Under the pieces are notes generated by a model. That model ran no database searches. It saw only the letters and a list, made by a program, of their open reading frames with translations, and was not told the DNA's origin. The position numbers and the translations under genes were made by a program. From NCBI RefSeq assembly GCF_019469265.1, contig NZ_CP048268.1, forward strand, positions 1,436,001 through 1,500,000: a DNA stretch of 64,000 nucleotides. Reading direction: 5' to 3'. How positions within the stretch are numbered: position 1 is the stretch's first letter; each line of letters opens with the position of its first letter. Shown here piece after piece: positions 45,350 through 55,295 of this stretch. This DNA is from Lactobacillus panisapium. Lineage in GTDB: Bacteria; Bacillota; Bacilli; Lactobacillales; Lactobacillaceae.

Positions 45350-46807
45350 TTATGCCTGCTGTTTGTTCTTACTTTGATAGATACTATTAAAAAGCAAGGC
45401 AAGAACAATTGCCACTAGTGAAGCCACAAATACTCCCTTTAAAGCACTGAACAATACCTGACGCAGCTGCGGAACCAAATTGGCTGCTAGCTCCTTGGCT
45501 TTAGCCGATGAAACAATTTTGTTCATCATTGCCTGATTTAATTGTGGGTTCTTGGCTAACTGTTTAGCAACCACCGTGTTAAAGGTAATACCAAAGATTG
45601 ACATCATCATTGTTTGTCCTAAAAAGCGCATCAAAGTATTAAACGATGTGGCGACGCCCACATTACTTGGTTCAACTAAAACTTGCGCCTGTACTTGGGA
45701 AGCAGGAATTACGACACCAAAGGCAACGCCATTAATCCCAGCAATAACGTAATAAGTCCAGACGGGCGTAGTAATCGGTAAGATTAAGAGTACGCAATCT
45801 ACTATTAAGATAATTGTTAATACCCCATAGAAAGTCTTCCGAACACCCCAACGTTTGAGCAGTCTGCCTACCAAAAATGAGCCAACAACCCAAAGAAGTG
45901 AACAAGGAGTTACCGCAAAGCCTGCTACCGTGGCACTGACACCTTTAACTCCCTGCATCCAAGTCGGAAGATAGAATTCAAAGCCGGCAACAACACCACC
46001 AATTAATAATGTTGTCATGTTCATAGCCAGAAATTGGCGCTTTTTAAGCATTGTTATGGGCATTATTGGGTCTTCGGCACGTTTTTCTTCCCGGTAAAAA
46101 AGTATGGCACAGACAAGCACCACTGTAAATAAGACAAGGAGATACACTGGCTTAAGTGTGCCCAGCTGCTGCAATAAAAACATTAAACTCAGAAGCAAAA
46201 TCATTAACCAGAAAGTGCCTTTAAGATCCAGTTTGACCTTTGTTTTAGCTCGTGATTCATTCATAAAGATGATTACCAAAATTAAGGCAAGAAGACCAAT
46301 GGGTACGTTGATGTAAAAGACCCAGTGCCAGGATAATTTTTGGATAACAAAGCCGCCTAAAAGCGGCGCAATAATGGATGCTACTAGCCAAAAGCCGGAA
46401 TTGAGTCCTAACATTTTAGCTCGTCTTTCTGGTTCATACATGTCAGCTAGGATAGTCATCGCAACAGGCTGAACAGCACCGGAGCCCAAGCCTTGAATAA
46501 CTCGAAATAAAATTAACTGAACCATGTTATGGGCTAAGCCACAAAGAGCTGAGCCAACTATAAAAAGCGTTATTCCAAATAGAAAAATTGGTTTACGTCC
46601 AACACTGTCTGCCAATTTGCCAAAAATGGGTGTTGATACGGTTGTCATGAACACAAAGATGGCAACAACCCAATTCATAATTTTTAAACCATTTAGACTT
46701 GAAACAATTGTGGGCATTGCTGTTGAGACAATTGTTCCTTCGATAGCAGTCATAAAGGTGGTCAAAAATACGGCAAGCGTTATGACCATTACATTAACTT
46801 TTTTCAA
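45350..46807 (-). CDS. MFS exporter, DHA2 (14-TM) family, copy 1
   Basis: 485 residues, fourteen membrane helices. Motif A is GKLADSVGRKPIFLFG, motif C region GLGSGAVQPVAMTI. EmrB/QacA-type drug/proton antiporter. TTG start at 46807 with AGGAGG 7 nt upstream. It is closely similar to the protein at 47445-48896 over its whole length (for example the shared TFMTAIEGTIVSTAMPTIVS), a tandem paralogue pair 637 nt apart. It has a long leader that carries a short open frame. Confidence 0.9.
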   Translation of the reverse strand: MKKVNVMVITLAVFLTTFMTAIEGTIVSTAMPTIVSSLNGLKIMNWVVAIFVFMTTVSTPIFGKLADSVGRKPIFLFGITLFIVGSALCGLAHNMVQLILFRVIQGLGSGAVQPVAMTILADMYEPERRAKMLGLNSGFWLVASIIAPLLGGFVIQKLSWHWVFYINVPIGLLALILVIIFMNESRAKTKVKLDLKGTFWLMILLLSLMFLLQQLGTLKPVYLLVLFTVVLVCAILFYREEKRAEDPIMPITMLKKRQFLAMNMTTLLIGGVVAGFEFYLPTWMQGVKGVSATVAGFAVTPCSLLWVVGSFLVGRLLKRWGVRKTFYGVLTIILIVDCVLLILPITTPVWTYYVIAGINGVAFGVVIPASQVQAQVLVEPSNVGVATSFNTLMRFLGQTMMMSIFGITFNTVVAKQLAKNPQLNQAMMNKIVSSAKAKELAANLVPQLRQVLFSALKGVFVASLVAIVLALLFNSIYQSKNKQQA

Positions 46808-46931
46808 AATTCTTCCTCCTTAATCTCAATTTGTTGCTTAAAAATTGCCGATTTCAACTTAGTCTCCCGACTTTAAGTCAAAAAGCTGGCATGATTATCT
46901 GCTTATTTACTCCCACTTATTAGCATACTAA

Positions 46932-47012
46932 TCAGACCATTTCTATATTATTAATTGTCACCCCCTCTTTATTAGCTAATTCAAACCATAATTCATTCTC
47001 ATCAATTATCAT
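46932..47012 (-). CDS. possible 26-codon leader peptide upstream of exporter copy 1
   Basis: ATG at 47012 to TGA at 46932, MIIDENELWFELANKEGV then TINNIEMV. It lies just downstream of a promoter and about 125 nt before the exporter start. No clear ribosome site is seen, so translation is uncertain. It could serve in ribosome-mediated induction of the exporter, as for some antibiotic-resistance genes, or be chance. Confidence 0.2.
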   Translation of the reverse strand: MIIDENELWFELANKEGVTINNIEMV

Positions 47013-47025
47013 TTTTTATCACGTA

Positions 47026-47054
47026 AATATATCACAAAATATTACTATGATAAA
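47026..47054 (-). promoter_or_regulatory. promoter of exporter copy 1
   Basis: TTTATC (47049-47054), 17-nt spacer ending TGTGA, TATATT (47026-47031). Gives a leader of about 210 nt. Confidence 0.45.
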
Positions 47055-47381
47055 CACATTTTAATATTGCCATTAGGTCAATTAAAAATTACTAGTAGAA
47101 GCTTTTTTGATAACTAATTGACTATTGCGAGCTATGTAGCAGTAATAAATTAATAAAAAACATATTTATAATCTTGAATTTATAAAACTTAGAAATCGCT
47201 TTCTTTAAATGCTATACACTTACCAGTTTTTCTGCTAATTTTTAGCCATATCAGATTATTTGTTAACGCCTATTTTTCTTATTATTAATCACTCTTTTAA
47301 TGCTGGCTTTTTGTTTATTAATTATGTATTAATTCTTACTTTGTATCTATCAAAACAATACGTACAGTTAATTTTTTGTAA

Positions 47382-47412
47382 AACAAAAAGGGAATCGAAA
47401 TTCGATTCCCCA
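47382..47412 (-). terminator. terminator of exporter copy 2
   Basis: GGGAATCGAA and TTCGATTCCC form a near-perfect stem; TTTTTG on the minus strand. Confidence 0.8.
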
Positions 47413-47444
47413 AAATTGTTAATCTTCAGTTTTAATACTTTAGG

Positions 47445-48896
47445 TTAATTTACTTGTTTCTTTTTATAAATGCAGTTGAAAATAATTGATAGGACAATTG
47501 CTACAAGTGATACGGTATAGACTCCCTTAAGAGCACTAAACAGTACTTGACGCAATTGAGGAATCAAATTAGCTGCTAATTCTTTTGCTTTTTCTGCCGA
47601 AACTATTTTGTTCATCATTGATTGTGTTAGGTTTGGGTGTTTTGCTAGTTGACTGGCAACGATTGTATTAAAAGTAATACCATAAATCGATACCATCATC
47701 GTTTGTCCTAAATAACGCATTAACGTGTTAAATGAGGTTGCCACCCCAACATTATTTTGATCAACCAATACTTGTGAGCGAACTTGCGCAGCGGTCATAA
47801 CAGAACCAAAGGCGAACCCATTCATTGTGGCAATAATACAGAATACCCAAAATGGCGTATGTACCGGTACGATTAAGAGCATGCAATCAGCAAGCAGCAG
47901 CAGCGTCAACATGCCGAAGAATGTTTTGCGCACGCCCCATCTACTGAGCATCCCGCCAATCAAAAATGAACCGATCACCCACATCACTGAACTTGGTGTA
48001 ACCGCAAAACCAGCAATTGTAGCAGACGTCCCTTTAATCCCCTGCATCCAAGTTGGAATATAGAATTCGAAACCAATCACAACGCCTGAAATAAACAGCG
48101 TAATCATGTTCACTGCCAAGAATTCTCTACCTTTAAGCATCGTCAAAGGCATTATTGGATCTTCAGCCCGCTTTTCTTCATGGTAGAACATCATTGCACT
48201 AAGAATAATTAAAGCTGCCAAAGCCAGTAAAATAATTGGGCTAAGTGAACTTAATTCTTGCAAGGTAAACATTAAAGTTAGTAGTAAAACTACTAGCCAA
48301 AATGTTCCCTTAACATCCAACTTGGTCTTCTTTTTCGCTTTTGGTTCACTTAAGAACACAACAACGAGTAAAAAGGCAATTAAACCAATTGGAACGTTAA
48401 TGTAAAAGACCCAGTGCCATGAAAGGTTTTGGACAATAAAACCACCGAGTAATGGTGCGATCACCGATGCCACTCCCCAAAATCCGGAATTGAGTCCTAA
48501 CATCTTAGTCCGTTTTTCCAAAGTATACATGTCGGCAATGATTGTCATTGCAACAGGCTGAACAGCACCAGAGCCTAGACCCTGAATCACCCGAAATAGA
48601 ATTAGTTCTAGCATGTTATTGGCCTGTCCGCAAAGTGCAGAACCAATGACAAAAAGAGCAATCCCAAAAAGAAAGATCGGCTTACGGCCTATGCTATCAG
48701 CTAATTTGCCGTACAAAGGAGTGGAAACAGCTGTCATAAACAAAAAGATTGAGACAACCCAATTCATAATTTCTAATCCGTTCAGATCAGAAACAATAGT
48801 CGGCATTGCAGTTGAAACGATTGTACCCTCAATGGCGGTCATAAACGTTGTCATAAAAATTGCAAGCGTAACTATTGGTACATTAGTCTTTTTCAA
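47445..48896 (-). CDS. MFS exporter, DHA2 (14-TM) family, copy 2
   Basis: 483 residues, same family and motifs as the gene at 45350-46807 (GKLADSIGRKPIFLFG; GLGSGAVQPVAMTI). TTG start at 48896 with AAGGAG 8 nt upstream. The start lies 18 nt after the metK stop with no terminator between them, so it is probably transcribed from the metK promoter. An exporter in the same transcript as SAM synthetase is unusual; its substrate is unknown. Both copies likely arose by local duplication. Confidence 0.9.
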   Translation of the reverse strand: MKKTNVPIVTLAIFMTTFMTAIEGTIVSTAMPTIVSDLNGLEIMNWVVSIFLFMTAVSTPLYGKLADSIGRKPIFLFGIALFVIGSALCGQANNMLELILFRVIQGLGSGAVQPVAMTIIADMYTLEKRTKMLGLNSGFWGVASVIAPLLGGFIVQNLSWHWVFYINVPIGLIAFLLVVVFLSEPKAKKKTKLDVKGTFWLVVLLLTLMFTLQELSSLSPIILLALAALIILSAMMFYHEEKRAEDPIMPLTMLKGREFLAVNMITLFISGVVIGFEFYIPTWMQGIKGTSATIAGFAVTPSSVMWVIGSFLIGGMLSRWGVRKTFFGMLTLLLLADCMLLIVPVHTPFWVFCIIATMNGFAFGSVMTAAQVRSQVLVDQNNVGVATSFNTLMRYLGQTMMVSIYGITFNTIVASQLAKHPNLTQSMMNKIVSAEKAKELAANLIPQLRQVLFSALKGVYTVSLVAIVLSIIFNCIYKKKQVN

Positions 48897-48914
48897 AATT
48901 ACTGCTCCTTCAAT

Positions 48915-50114
48915 TTACTTATTTTCCTTAACAAAATCCAAAAGTGCTTGAATTTTATCGGTTTTCTCCCATGGTAAATCGATATCAGTACGACCAAAAT
49001 GACCATATGCAGCCGTTTGCTCATAAATTGGGCGTCTTAAATCTAGCATTTTAATTATGCCGGCAGGACGCAAATCAAAGACACTTCTAACCGCCTTAGT
49101 CAGCAATTCATCACTTACTTTGCCAGTATTTGCAGTATCAATCATGACAGATACAGGGTGAGCTACCCCAATAGCGTAAGCTAATTGGACTTCACACCGC
49201 TTAGCTAAACCAGCTGCAACAATGTTTTTAGCAACATAACGAGCAGCATAGCTGGCACTACGGTCGACTTTTGTCGGATCCTTACCTGAGAATGCGCCGC
49301 CACCATGACGAGCATAACCACCATAAGTATCAACAATAATCTTTCGCCCAGTAAGACCAGAGTCACCCTTAGGTCCGCCAATTACGAACCGACCAGAAGG
49401 ATTAATCAAAAATCTGGTTTCTGCATCAAGATATTTGGCAGGAATAACTTTTTTAATTACTAAATCAATCATTGCTTGCCGAATATCTTCATTACTTACC
49501 TGGTCATCTGTTTGCGTCGAGATAACAACAGTATCAACCCTCTTAGGCTTATTGTTATCATCATACTCTACAGTGACTTGCGCCTTCGCATCAGGTCTAA
49601 GCCAAGTCAAAGTGCCTTCTTTACGCAACTTTGCCACTTGGCGCATTAACCGGTGTGCCAAAGAAATTGGCAACGGCATTAATTCGGGTGTTTCGTCAAT
49701 GGCGAAACCAAACATAAGTCCTTGATCACCAGCACCTATTTGGTCAAGCTGATCATTATCAGACTTATCTTCCCGCGTTTCAAGTGAGTGATCAACACCA
49801 CCAGCAATATCAGGAGATTGCTCGTCAATTCCGACTAAAACAGCGCAATTATTGCCGTCAAAGCCAAGCTCTGGCTTATCATAGCCAATTCGCAAAACGG
49901 TCTTTCTGACAATGCTCTGGATATCAACATAAGCACTAGTTGATATTTCACCAAATACATACACAATGCCAGTATTGACAATTGTCTCGCAGGCTACATG
50001 TGCATCCGGGTCTTGAGCAATAATTGCATCAAGAATCGCATCGGAAATTTGATCAGCAACCTTATCAGGATGCCCTTCAGAAACTGATTCTGAAGTAAAT
50101 AAACGTTTTTCCAT
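48915..50114 (-). CDS. metK: S-adenosylmethionine synthetase
   Basis: 399 residues. Makes SAM from methionine and ATP. Motifs: [18 protein letters not shown] near residue 10, [12 protein letters not shown] near residue 120, [23 protein letters not shown] loop and [20 protein letters not shown]. The ATG at 50114 follows GGGGGA at 4 nt, and this Shine-Dalgarno site is part of the SMK-box riboswitch. Followed 18 nt later by an exporter gene. Confidence 0.97.
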   Translation of the reverse strand: MEKRLFTSESVSEGHPDKVADQISDAILDAIIAQDPDAHVACETIVNTGIVYVFGEISTSAYVDIQSIVRKTVLRIGYDKPELGFDGNNCAVLVGIDEQSPDIAGGVDHSLETREDKSDNDQLDQIGAGDQGLMFGFAIDETPELMPLPISLAHRLMRQVAKLRKEGTLTWLRPDAKAQVTVEYDDNNKPKRVDTVVISTQTDDQVSNEDIRQAMIDLVIKKVIPAKYLDAETRFLINPSGRFVIGGPKGDSGLTGRKIIVDTYGGYARHGGGAFSGKDPTKVDRSASYAARYVAKNIVAAGLAKRCEVQLAYAIGVAHPVSVMIDTANTGKVSDELLTKAVRSVFDLRPAGIIKMLDLRRPIYEQTAAYGHFGRTDIDLPWEKTDKIQALLDFVKENK

Positions 50115-50118
50115 AATA

Positions 50119-50195
50119 GTCCCCCTTAATAGACGTTAGCTATTCGGTTACAAGGCATCTCCAAATCTTGGATCCTCTCAGGACTTGAACCGATA
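50119..50195 (-). promoter_or_regulatory. SMK-box (SAM-III) riboswitch of metK
   Basis: On the minus strand CGGTTCAAG (50184-50192) pairs with CTTGTAACCG (50145-50154), and the conserved string GATGCCTTGTAACCGA ends P1. The Shine-Dalgarno tract GGGGGA (50119-50125) lies just before metK. SMK boxes occur before metK in Lactobacillales and hide this tract when SAM is bound, shutting off translation. Confidence 0.88.
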
Positions 50196-50213
50196 AATTA
50201 TTCGTTCTTTTTG

Positions 50214-50247
50214 TAAAAAAAAGACTACCGTAGTTTCGGTAGTCCTA
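50214..50247 (-). terminator. terminator after tRNA-Val
   Basis: GACTACCG and CGGTAGTC form the stem around a short loop, followed by TTTTTTTT on the minus strand. It lies between the tRNA genes and the metK leader. Confidence 0.85.
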
Positions 50248-50253
50248 GAACGA

Positions 50254-50326
50254 TGGAGGATACAGGGCTCGAACCTGTGACCTCCTGCTTGTAAGGCAGA
50301 TGCTCTCCCAGCTGAGCTAATCCTCC
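50254..50326 (-). tRNA. tRNA-Val (TAC), copy 1
   Basis: 73 nt. Acceptor GGAGGAT / ATCCTCC, anticodon loop CTTACAA with anticodon TAC, TpsiC loop GGTTCGAGCC. Identical to the copies at 54329-54401 and 54709-54781. Confidence 0.95.
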
Positions 50327-50330
50327 AAAG

Positions 50331-50402
50331 TGACCCGTACGGGATTTGAACCCATGTTACCGCCGTGAAAGGGCGATGTCTTAACCACTTGACCAACGGG
50401 TC
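50331..50402 (-). tRNA. tRNA-Glu (TTC)
   Basis: 72 nt. Acceptor GACCCGT / ACGGGTC, anticodon loop CTTTCAC with anticodon TTC. Lies 4 nt upstream of tRNA-Val on the same strand and is co-transcribed. Confidence 0.94.
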
Positions 50403-50428
50403 ATGTTCTGAATCAAAGCACATTCAAT

Positions 50429-50456
50429 AGTATACTAGATAAGCGCCAAAATGCAA
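50429..50456 (-). promoter_or_regulatory. promoter of the tRNA-Glu/Val pair
   Basis: TTGCAT (50451-50456), 16-nt spacer, TATACT (50429-50434), about 27 nt before tRNA-Glu. Confidence 0.55.
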
Positions 50457-50514
50457 GAAGAAAATGCCAAAAAATTACAACTTTTTCAAAAAAGCGTTTT
50501 TATCCTTGAAAAAG

Positions 50515-50546
50515 CAAAAAACTCAGTGCCAATTTTGACATTGAGT
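50515..50546 (-). terminator. terminator of the beta-glucoside operon
   Basis: ACTCAATGTC and GGCACTGAGT pair (one mismatch), followed by TTTTTTG, 8 nt after the EIIC stop. Confidence 0.7.
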
Positions 50547-50553
50547 TTATTTA

Positions 50554-51846
50554 TTATTCTTCACTTTGTTGCTGCTGCAACAGAACTTGATCGTACTTTT
50601 TAATAAAAGGCCAATAAACAATTGCGGATAAAGCAATAATAACAAACTGCCATAATGCGGTCCGCCAGCCACCAATCAAGAATCCTGAAATGATTGGCGG
50701 TGTTGTCCAAGGAACCATCACGCCGGAAAACAATGGTAAAACACCAATTGCCATTAACCAGTAACTAAAAATCCCAACTAAAGTCGGAAAAAGAACAAAT
50801 GGCACTAGCAGGTACAAATTCATTACAATCGGTACCCCAAAAATAACTGGTTCGTTAATATTAAAAATATTAGGGAAAAGCGATAATTTGCCAAGCTCCT
50901 TTAAAGTAGACGATTTAGCAAAAAAAGTCATATAAATGACAAGTCCCATCACAATTCCAGCACCAGTCATACAAAGATAATTATCCCAAAATTGCTGCGT
51001 AAAAATATGGCCACCATTAGCAATGGTTAATTTCTTTCCTGTCGCTAAAATTGCCTGATTTGCAGACATATTTGACTGAAGAATAGGCGTCAGGATTGCA
51101 CCACAAATGGCACCGCCGTGCACTCCGCACCACCAAAGAAGAGACATTACAATTGTCATAATGACGACTCCGCCAAGAGAATCCGTTACTCCCTGCAGTG
51201 GAACTTGAATTGCCGAGTAAATTAATTCTGCAAAACTTGTTTTTGCCAAAAAAGTGAAACAGGCACAAATCGCACCCGCCACGATCAAAACTGCACCGGT
51301 CGGAATTAATGCCATAAAGGAACTTGCAACTGCAGGCGGTACTCCTGCCGGTAATTTAATTCGCCAATTTTTTTTGACACAAAAACTATAAATATAACCT
51401 GCTAAGAGCCCAATAATAATTGCGCAAATCATCCCTTGACCAGCAGTCCAGGTCTTTGAAATCACATTTGGAATAATTTGACCAGCTTTGGGCTTAATAT
51501 CAGGTGGCAGTACCATAATAAATGCACTCAATGCAGCCAAACTGCCGGAAAAAGGAGAATCGATCTGCTCATTTTTAATATAGGTATACGCGATTCCAAC
51601 GGTCGCAAAAATTGCCATTAAGGAAAACGACGATTGATAAATCTGATTAAAGATCGCAGCCCAACCACTTGCAGTAATCGCATTTGCAACTGCAGGAACT
51701 GGAATGTTTGCCAGTAACATAAAAAGTGAACCAACAATTAAAAACGGTAGGACAAACATCATCCCGTCTTTTAATGCTTTGATAATTTTGGTATTGCTAA
51801 ATTTGATAACACTTGGGACGATTTTTTGATTAATATAATTACTCAT
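50554..51846 (-). CDS. PTS EIIC, lactose/cellobiose family
   Basis: 430 residues with about ten membrane helices. CelB-like: GMMFVLPFLIVGSLFMLLANIP, INEPVIFGVPIVMNLYLLVPF and the conserved WTTPPIISGFLIGGW. Transports cellobiose or another beta-glucoside but lacks the EIIA and EIIB domains, which must come from other loci. It ends the operon after rpiR and bglA; ATG 51846 is 6 nt from the bglA stop. Confidence 0.93.
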   Translation of the reverse strand: MSNYINQKIVPSVIKFSNTKIIKALKDGMMFVLPFLIVGSLFMLLANIPVPAVANAITASGWAAIFNQIYQSSFSLMAIFATVGIAYTYIKNEQIDSPFSGSLAALSAFIMVLPPDIKPKAGQIIPNVISKTWTAGQGMICAIIIGLLAGYIYSFCVKKNWRIKLPAGVPPAVASSFMALIPTGAVLIVAGAICACFTFLAKTSFAELIYSAIQVPLQGVTDSLGGVVIMTIVMSLLWWCGVHGGAICGAILTPILQSNMSANQAILATGKKLTIANGGHIFTQQFWDNYLCMTGAGIVMGLVIYMTFFAKSSTLKELGKLSLFPNIFNINEPVIFGVPIVMNLYLLVPFVLFPTLVGIFSYWLMAIGVLPLFSGVMVPWTTPPIISGFLIGGWRTALWQFVIIALSAIVYWPFIKKYDQVLLQQQQSEE

Positions 51847-51852
51847 CTTTAT

Positions 51853-53271
<1,419 letters not shown>

Positions 53272-54111
53272 TTATTTATCCTTATTCTGTTCAACCAATT
53301 CCGATAACTTCTGGATCTTGTCGTAATTATCAATCATTTTCATCGACATCAACACGTTGAACAAGTATTGAATTGATGTGACATACACAATATTACTAAG
53401 ATCCATCGTATTTCTTGTTGTTTTAATGACCATCGTTTCGTCGCAAACTTGGCAAATTTTTCTTTTGACTGAATCACAGACTACAACCACGATGTAGTTT
53501 TCGCCTTTCAGTTGTTTGGCAATATCATACATATGAGAATTATTACCCGTATGGGTTAAAACAAAAGCAAGTGGTTTTGAGCCGCAGTTTTGAAAAATTT
53601 TTGCGTGCATTAAATTTAGCGAATTATATGCTTGGGCATCTACCCCAACCTCTTGAAAATTCCAACAAAACAATTGTGCCAATGGGTAATTCAAACCATC
53701 ACCGTAAATTTCAATCCTTTGAGCTGCATTTACTAAGTGAGCCACTCTTTCTAATAATTCAGTATCAAAAAGATCCTTGGTATAAGACAAAGAATTTTGC
53801 TGAATAGTCGCAATTTTGGCTAAAACATCATTTGGTAGCTCTGTACCAGAAAATGAACTGCTTTTGAGATCATTCTCCAATTCAATAATCGTCGGCAGTT
53901 CCACTGCTAACTGATATTTGAATTCGGTAAAGCCGCTCATTCCGGCTTTTTGACAAAGACGAATCACGGTCGATGAACTAGAGTAACTGGCTTTAGCAAT
54001 TTCGTGAACTGTCATTCCCAAAACCTTTTGAGGATTAGTACTTACGTACTGTAAAACTTCCCGTTCTTGACTAGTTAATTGGTCATTATGCAACAAGTTG
54101 TCTAAAATCAT
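53272..54111 (-). CDS. RpiR-family regulator of beta-glucoside use
   Basis: 279 residues. N-terminal HTH (TVHEIAKASYSSSSTVIRLCQKAGMSGFTEFK) and C-terminal SIS domain (IEIYGDGLNYPLAQLFCWNF; FVLTHTGNNSHMYDIAKQLK) that senses a sugar phosphate. First gene of the operon with bglA and the EIIC gene, so it is probably autoregulatory and controls their expression together with CcpA. Confidence 0.9.
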   Translation of the reverse strand: MILDNLLHNDQLTSQEREVLQYVSTNPQKVLGMTVHEIAKASYSSSSTVIRLCQKAGMSGFTEFKYQLAVELPTIIELENDLKSSSFSGTELPNDVLAKIATIQQNSLSYTKDLFDTELLERVAHLVNAAQRIEIYGDGLNYPLAQLFCWNFQEVGVDAQAYNSLNLMHAKIFQNCGSKPLAFVLTHTGNNSHMYDIAKQLKGENYIVVVVCDSVKRKICQVCDETMVIKTTRNTMDLSNIVYVTSIQYLFNVLMSMKMIDNYDKIQKLSELVEQNKDK

Positions 54112-54156
54112 AATTTTCCTTTCGGCGCCTAAATTAATTATTCATTTGACAAAATC

Positions 54157-54186
54157 ATTATATCTTGTAATCGCTTTCTTATTCAA
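54157..54186 (-). promoter_or_regulatory. rpiR-bglA-EIIC promoter with embedded cre
   Basis: TTGAAT (54181-54186), 18-nt spacer, TATAAT (54157-54162). The spacer (54165-54180) on the minus strand reads AAGAAAGCGATTACAA, a cre with one mismatch to consensus (A for T at position 2). CcpA bound there would block RNA polymerase. Confidence 0.72.
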
Positions 54187-54275
54187 CGTGATCATGGTTT
54201 TTGGCAGAATTATCCTACTTTTCTGCAATTTAGCAGCAAATTCTGGCATAAAAATCCAAGAATGATTTTAAATAA

Positions 54276-54311
54276 CAAAAAAAGCGAGAAACGCTATCGC
54301 TTCTCGCTTAA
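54276..54311 (-). terminator. terminator of tRNA-Val copy 2
   Basis: AAGCGAGAAGCGA and TCGTTTCTCGCTT-type stem followed by TTTTTTTG on the minus strand. Confidence 0.75.
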
Positions 54312-54328
54312 AAACTTTTTTAATTTAA

Positions 54329-54401
54329 TGGAGGATACAGGGCTCGAACCTGTGACCTCCTGCTTGTAAGGCAGATGCTCTCCCAGCTGAGCTAATCCTC
54401 C
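54329..54401 (-). tRNA. tRNA-Val (TAC), copy 2
   Basis: 73 nt, identical in sequence to the copy at 50254-50326. Confidence 0.95.
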
Positions 54402-54432
54402 AATTTGTTGTCATCCAATGACTACTCTTAAA

Positions 54433-54461
54433 ACTTTAGCATACAAAGGATAACTTGTCTA
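54433..54461 (-). promoter_or_regulatory. promoter of tRNA-Val copy 2
   Basis: TAGACA (54456-54461), 17-nt spacer, TAAAGT (54433-54438) preceded by TATGC, an extended -10. Shared with copy 3 apart from a few substitutions. Confidence 0.6.
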
Positions 54462-54671
54462 TTATTTTTGGCAAATTAATCAACAAAAGCTAATTTTTAA
54501 TCAAGTATTGACATAATAATCCTACCTAGAACTAATTACACCGCTTCTAAAATAGCTTATGCTAAGTCCTTTCATTAATGATTTTAATAATTGACTAGTA
54601 AAAAATTTATGGCAAATTCTTCAAAATCTATCTATAAAACTAAATTTTCGGCTCGTCAGATTATTAGATAA

Positions 54672-54700
54672 CAAAAAAGCGTAGCCAAGCTACGCTTATA
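54672..54700 (-). terminator. terminator of tRNA-Val copy 3
   Basis: AAGCGTAG-CTTGG-CTACGCTT stem followed by TTTTTTG on the minus strand. Confidence 0.75.
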
Positions 54701-54708
54701 AATTATAA

Positions 54709-54781
54709 TGGAGGATACAGGGCTCGAACCTGTGACCTCCTGCTTGTAAGGCAGATGCTCTCCCAGCTGAGCTAATCCTCC
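54709..54781 (-). tRNA. tRNA-Val (TAC), copy 3
   Basis: 73 nt, identical to the other two copies. Its upstream region is homologous to that of copy 2 over about 65 nt, so the whole unit was duplicated. Confidence 0.95.
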
Positions 54782-54812
54782 AACTTTGTATCATGAAATG
54801 ATTACTTTTAAA

Positions 54813-54841
54813 AGTTTAGCACACAAAAGATAACTTGTCTA
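54813..54841 (-). promoter_or_regulatory. promoter of tRNA-Val copy 3
   Basis: TAGACA (54836-54841), 17-nt spacer, TAAACT (54813-54818) with an upstream TGTGC extended -10. Confidence 0.6.
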
Positions 54842-55083
54842 TGCTTTTTTAAAATTTGGCTTTTCGGTTACTGTTAAAATCAAGCTAGCAGCTTTATTAT
54901 CTAATAAGATGTAATCAGTCATCTACTAAGCTCTTATTTATTAATTTTACAGGCGATTATTTAAATTATTAATAATTTAAATAAATAACATCAACAATTT
55001 AATAAAGACCTGAAAGCGTTTGTCACACAATGGTTTTTAACATAAAGTCATGACAAAATGTTTAAGCATTTTTCTCTTTTAAG

Positions 55084-55295
55084 TTGCTCATTAAATCGAC
55101 AAGTGCTATAATTCAAGACGAGTTGACGTAATAGCGATATGTCAGCTTACATATATACTTTACTTTATAATTTCATGTTAATATATTAACTTTCTAAATA
55201 ATTAACGTAATTGAATATTATTCTTATACAATTATGGTTAATAACATACAAAAAAAGCCTTCATCAGCTTTACACAGCTGAATGAAGGCTTTTTA
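55084..55295 (+). ncRNA. candidate small RNA (orphan promoter to terminator)
   Basis: TTGCTC (55084-55089), 17-nt spacer and extended -10 TGCTATAAT (TATAAT at 55107-55112) form a strong promoter with no gene after it. A transcript from about 55119 would end at the terminator at 55250-55295, about 175 nt. The body is A/T-rich with only a 16-codon frame lacking a ribosome site. It may be a small RNA or the leftover promoter of a gene lost on prophage insertion. Confidence 0.35.
55250..55295. terminator. strong bidirectional terminator
   Basis: GCCTTCAT-CAGCT and AGCTG-A-ATGAAGGC form a stem with T runs on both strands. It serves the endolysin remnant on the minus strand and the orphan plus-strand promoter. 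Confidence 0.8.

Larger units (their letters stand above)
46808..47444 (-). other. intergenic region between the two exporter genes
   Basis: 637 nt with no full gene. It holds, from right to left, the terminator of copy 2 (47382-47412), a promoter (47026-47054), a 26-codon frame (46932-47012) and a small hairpin (AGTC-GGGA-GACT) about 65 nt before the copy 1 start. Confidence 0.5.

Noticed and set aside
47260..47448. A plus-strand 62-codon frame between the exporters
   Set aside because: Low-complexity A/T-rich sequence, no ribosome site, overlaps a terminator.
50178..50423. An 81-codon frame across the metK leader and two tRNAs
   Set aside because: It spans tRNA-Val, tRNA-Glu and the SMK box; chance frame.
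54329..54781. A repeat pair that could suggest a CRISPR-like array
   Set aside because: The repeat is tRNA-Val with its promoter, only two nearby copies and a 300-nt gap; no spacers of uniform length.
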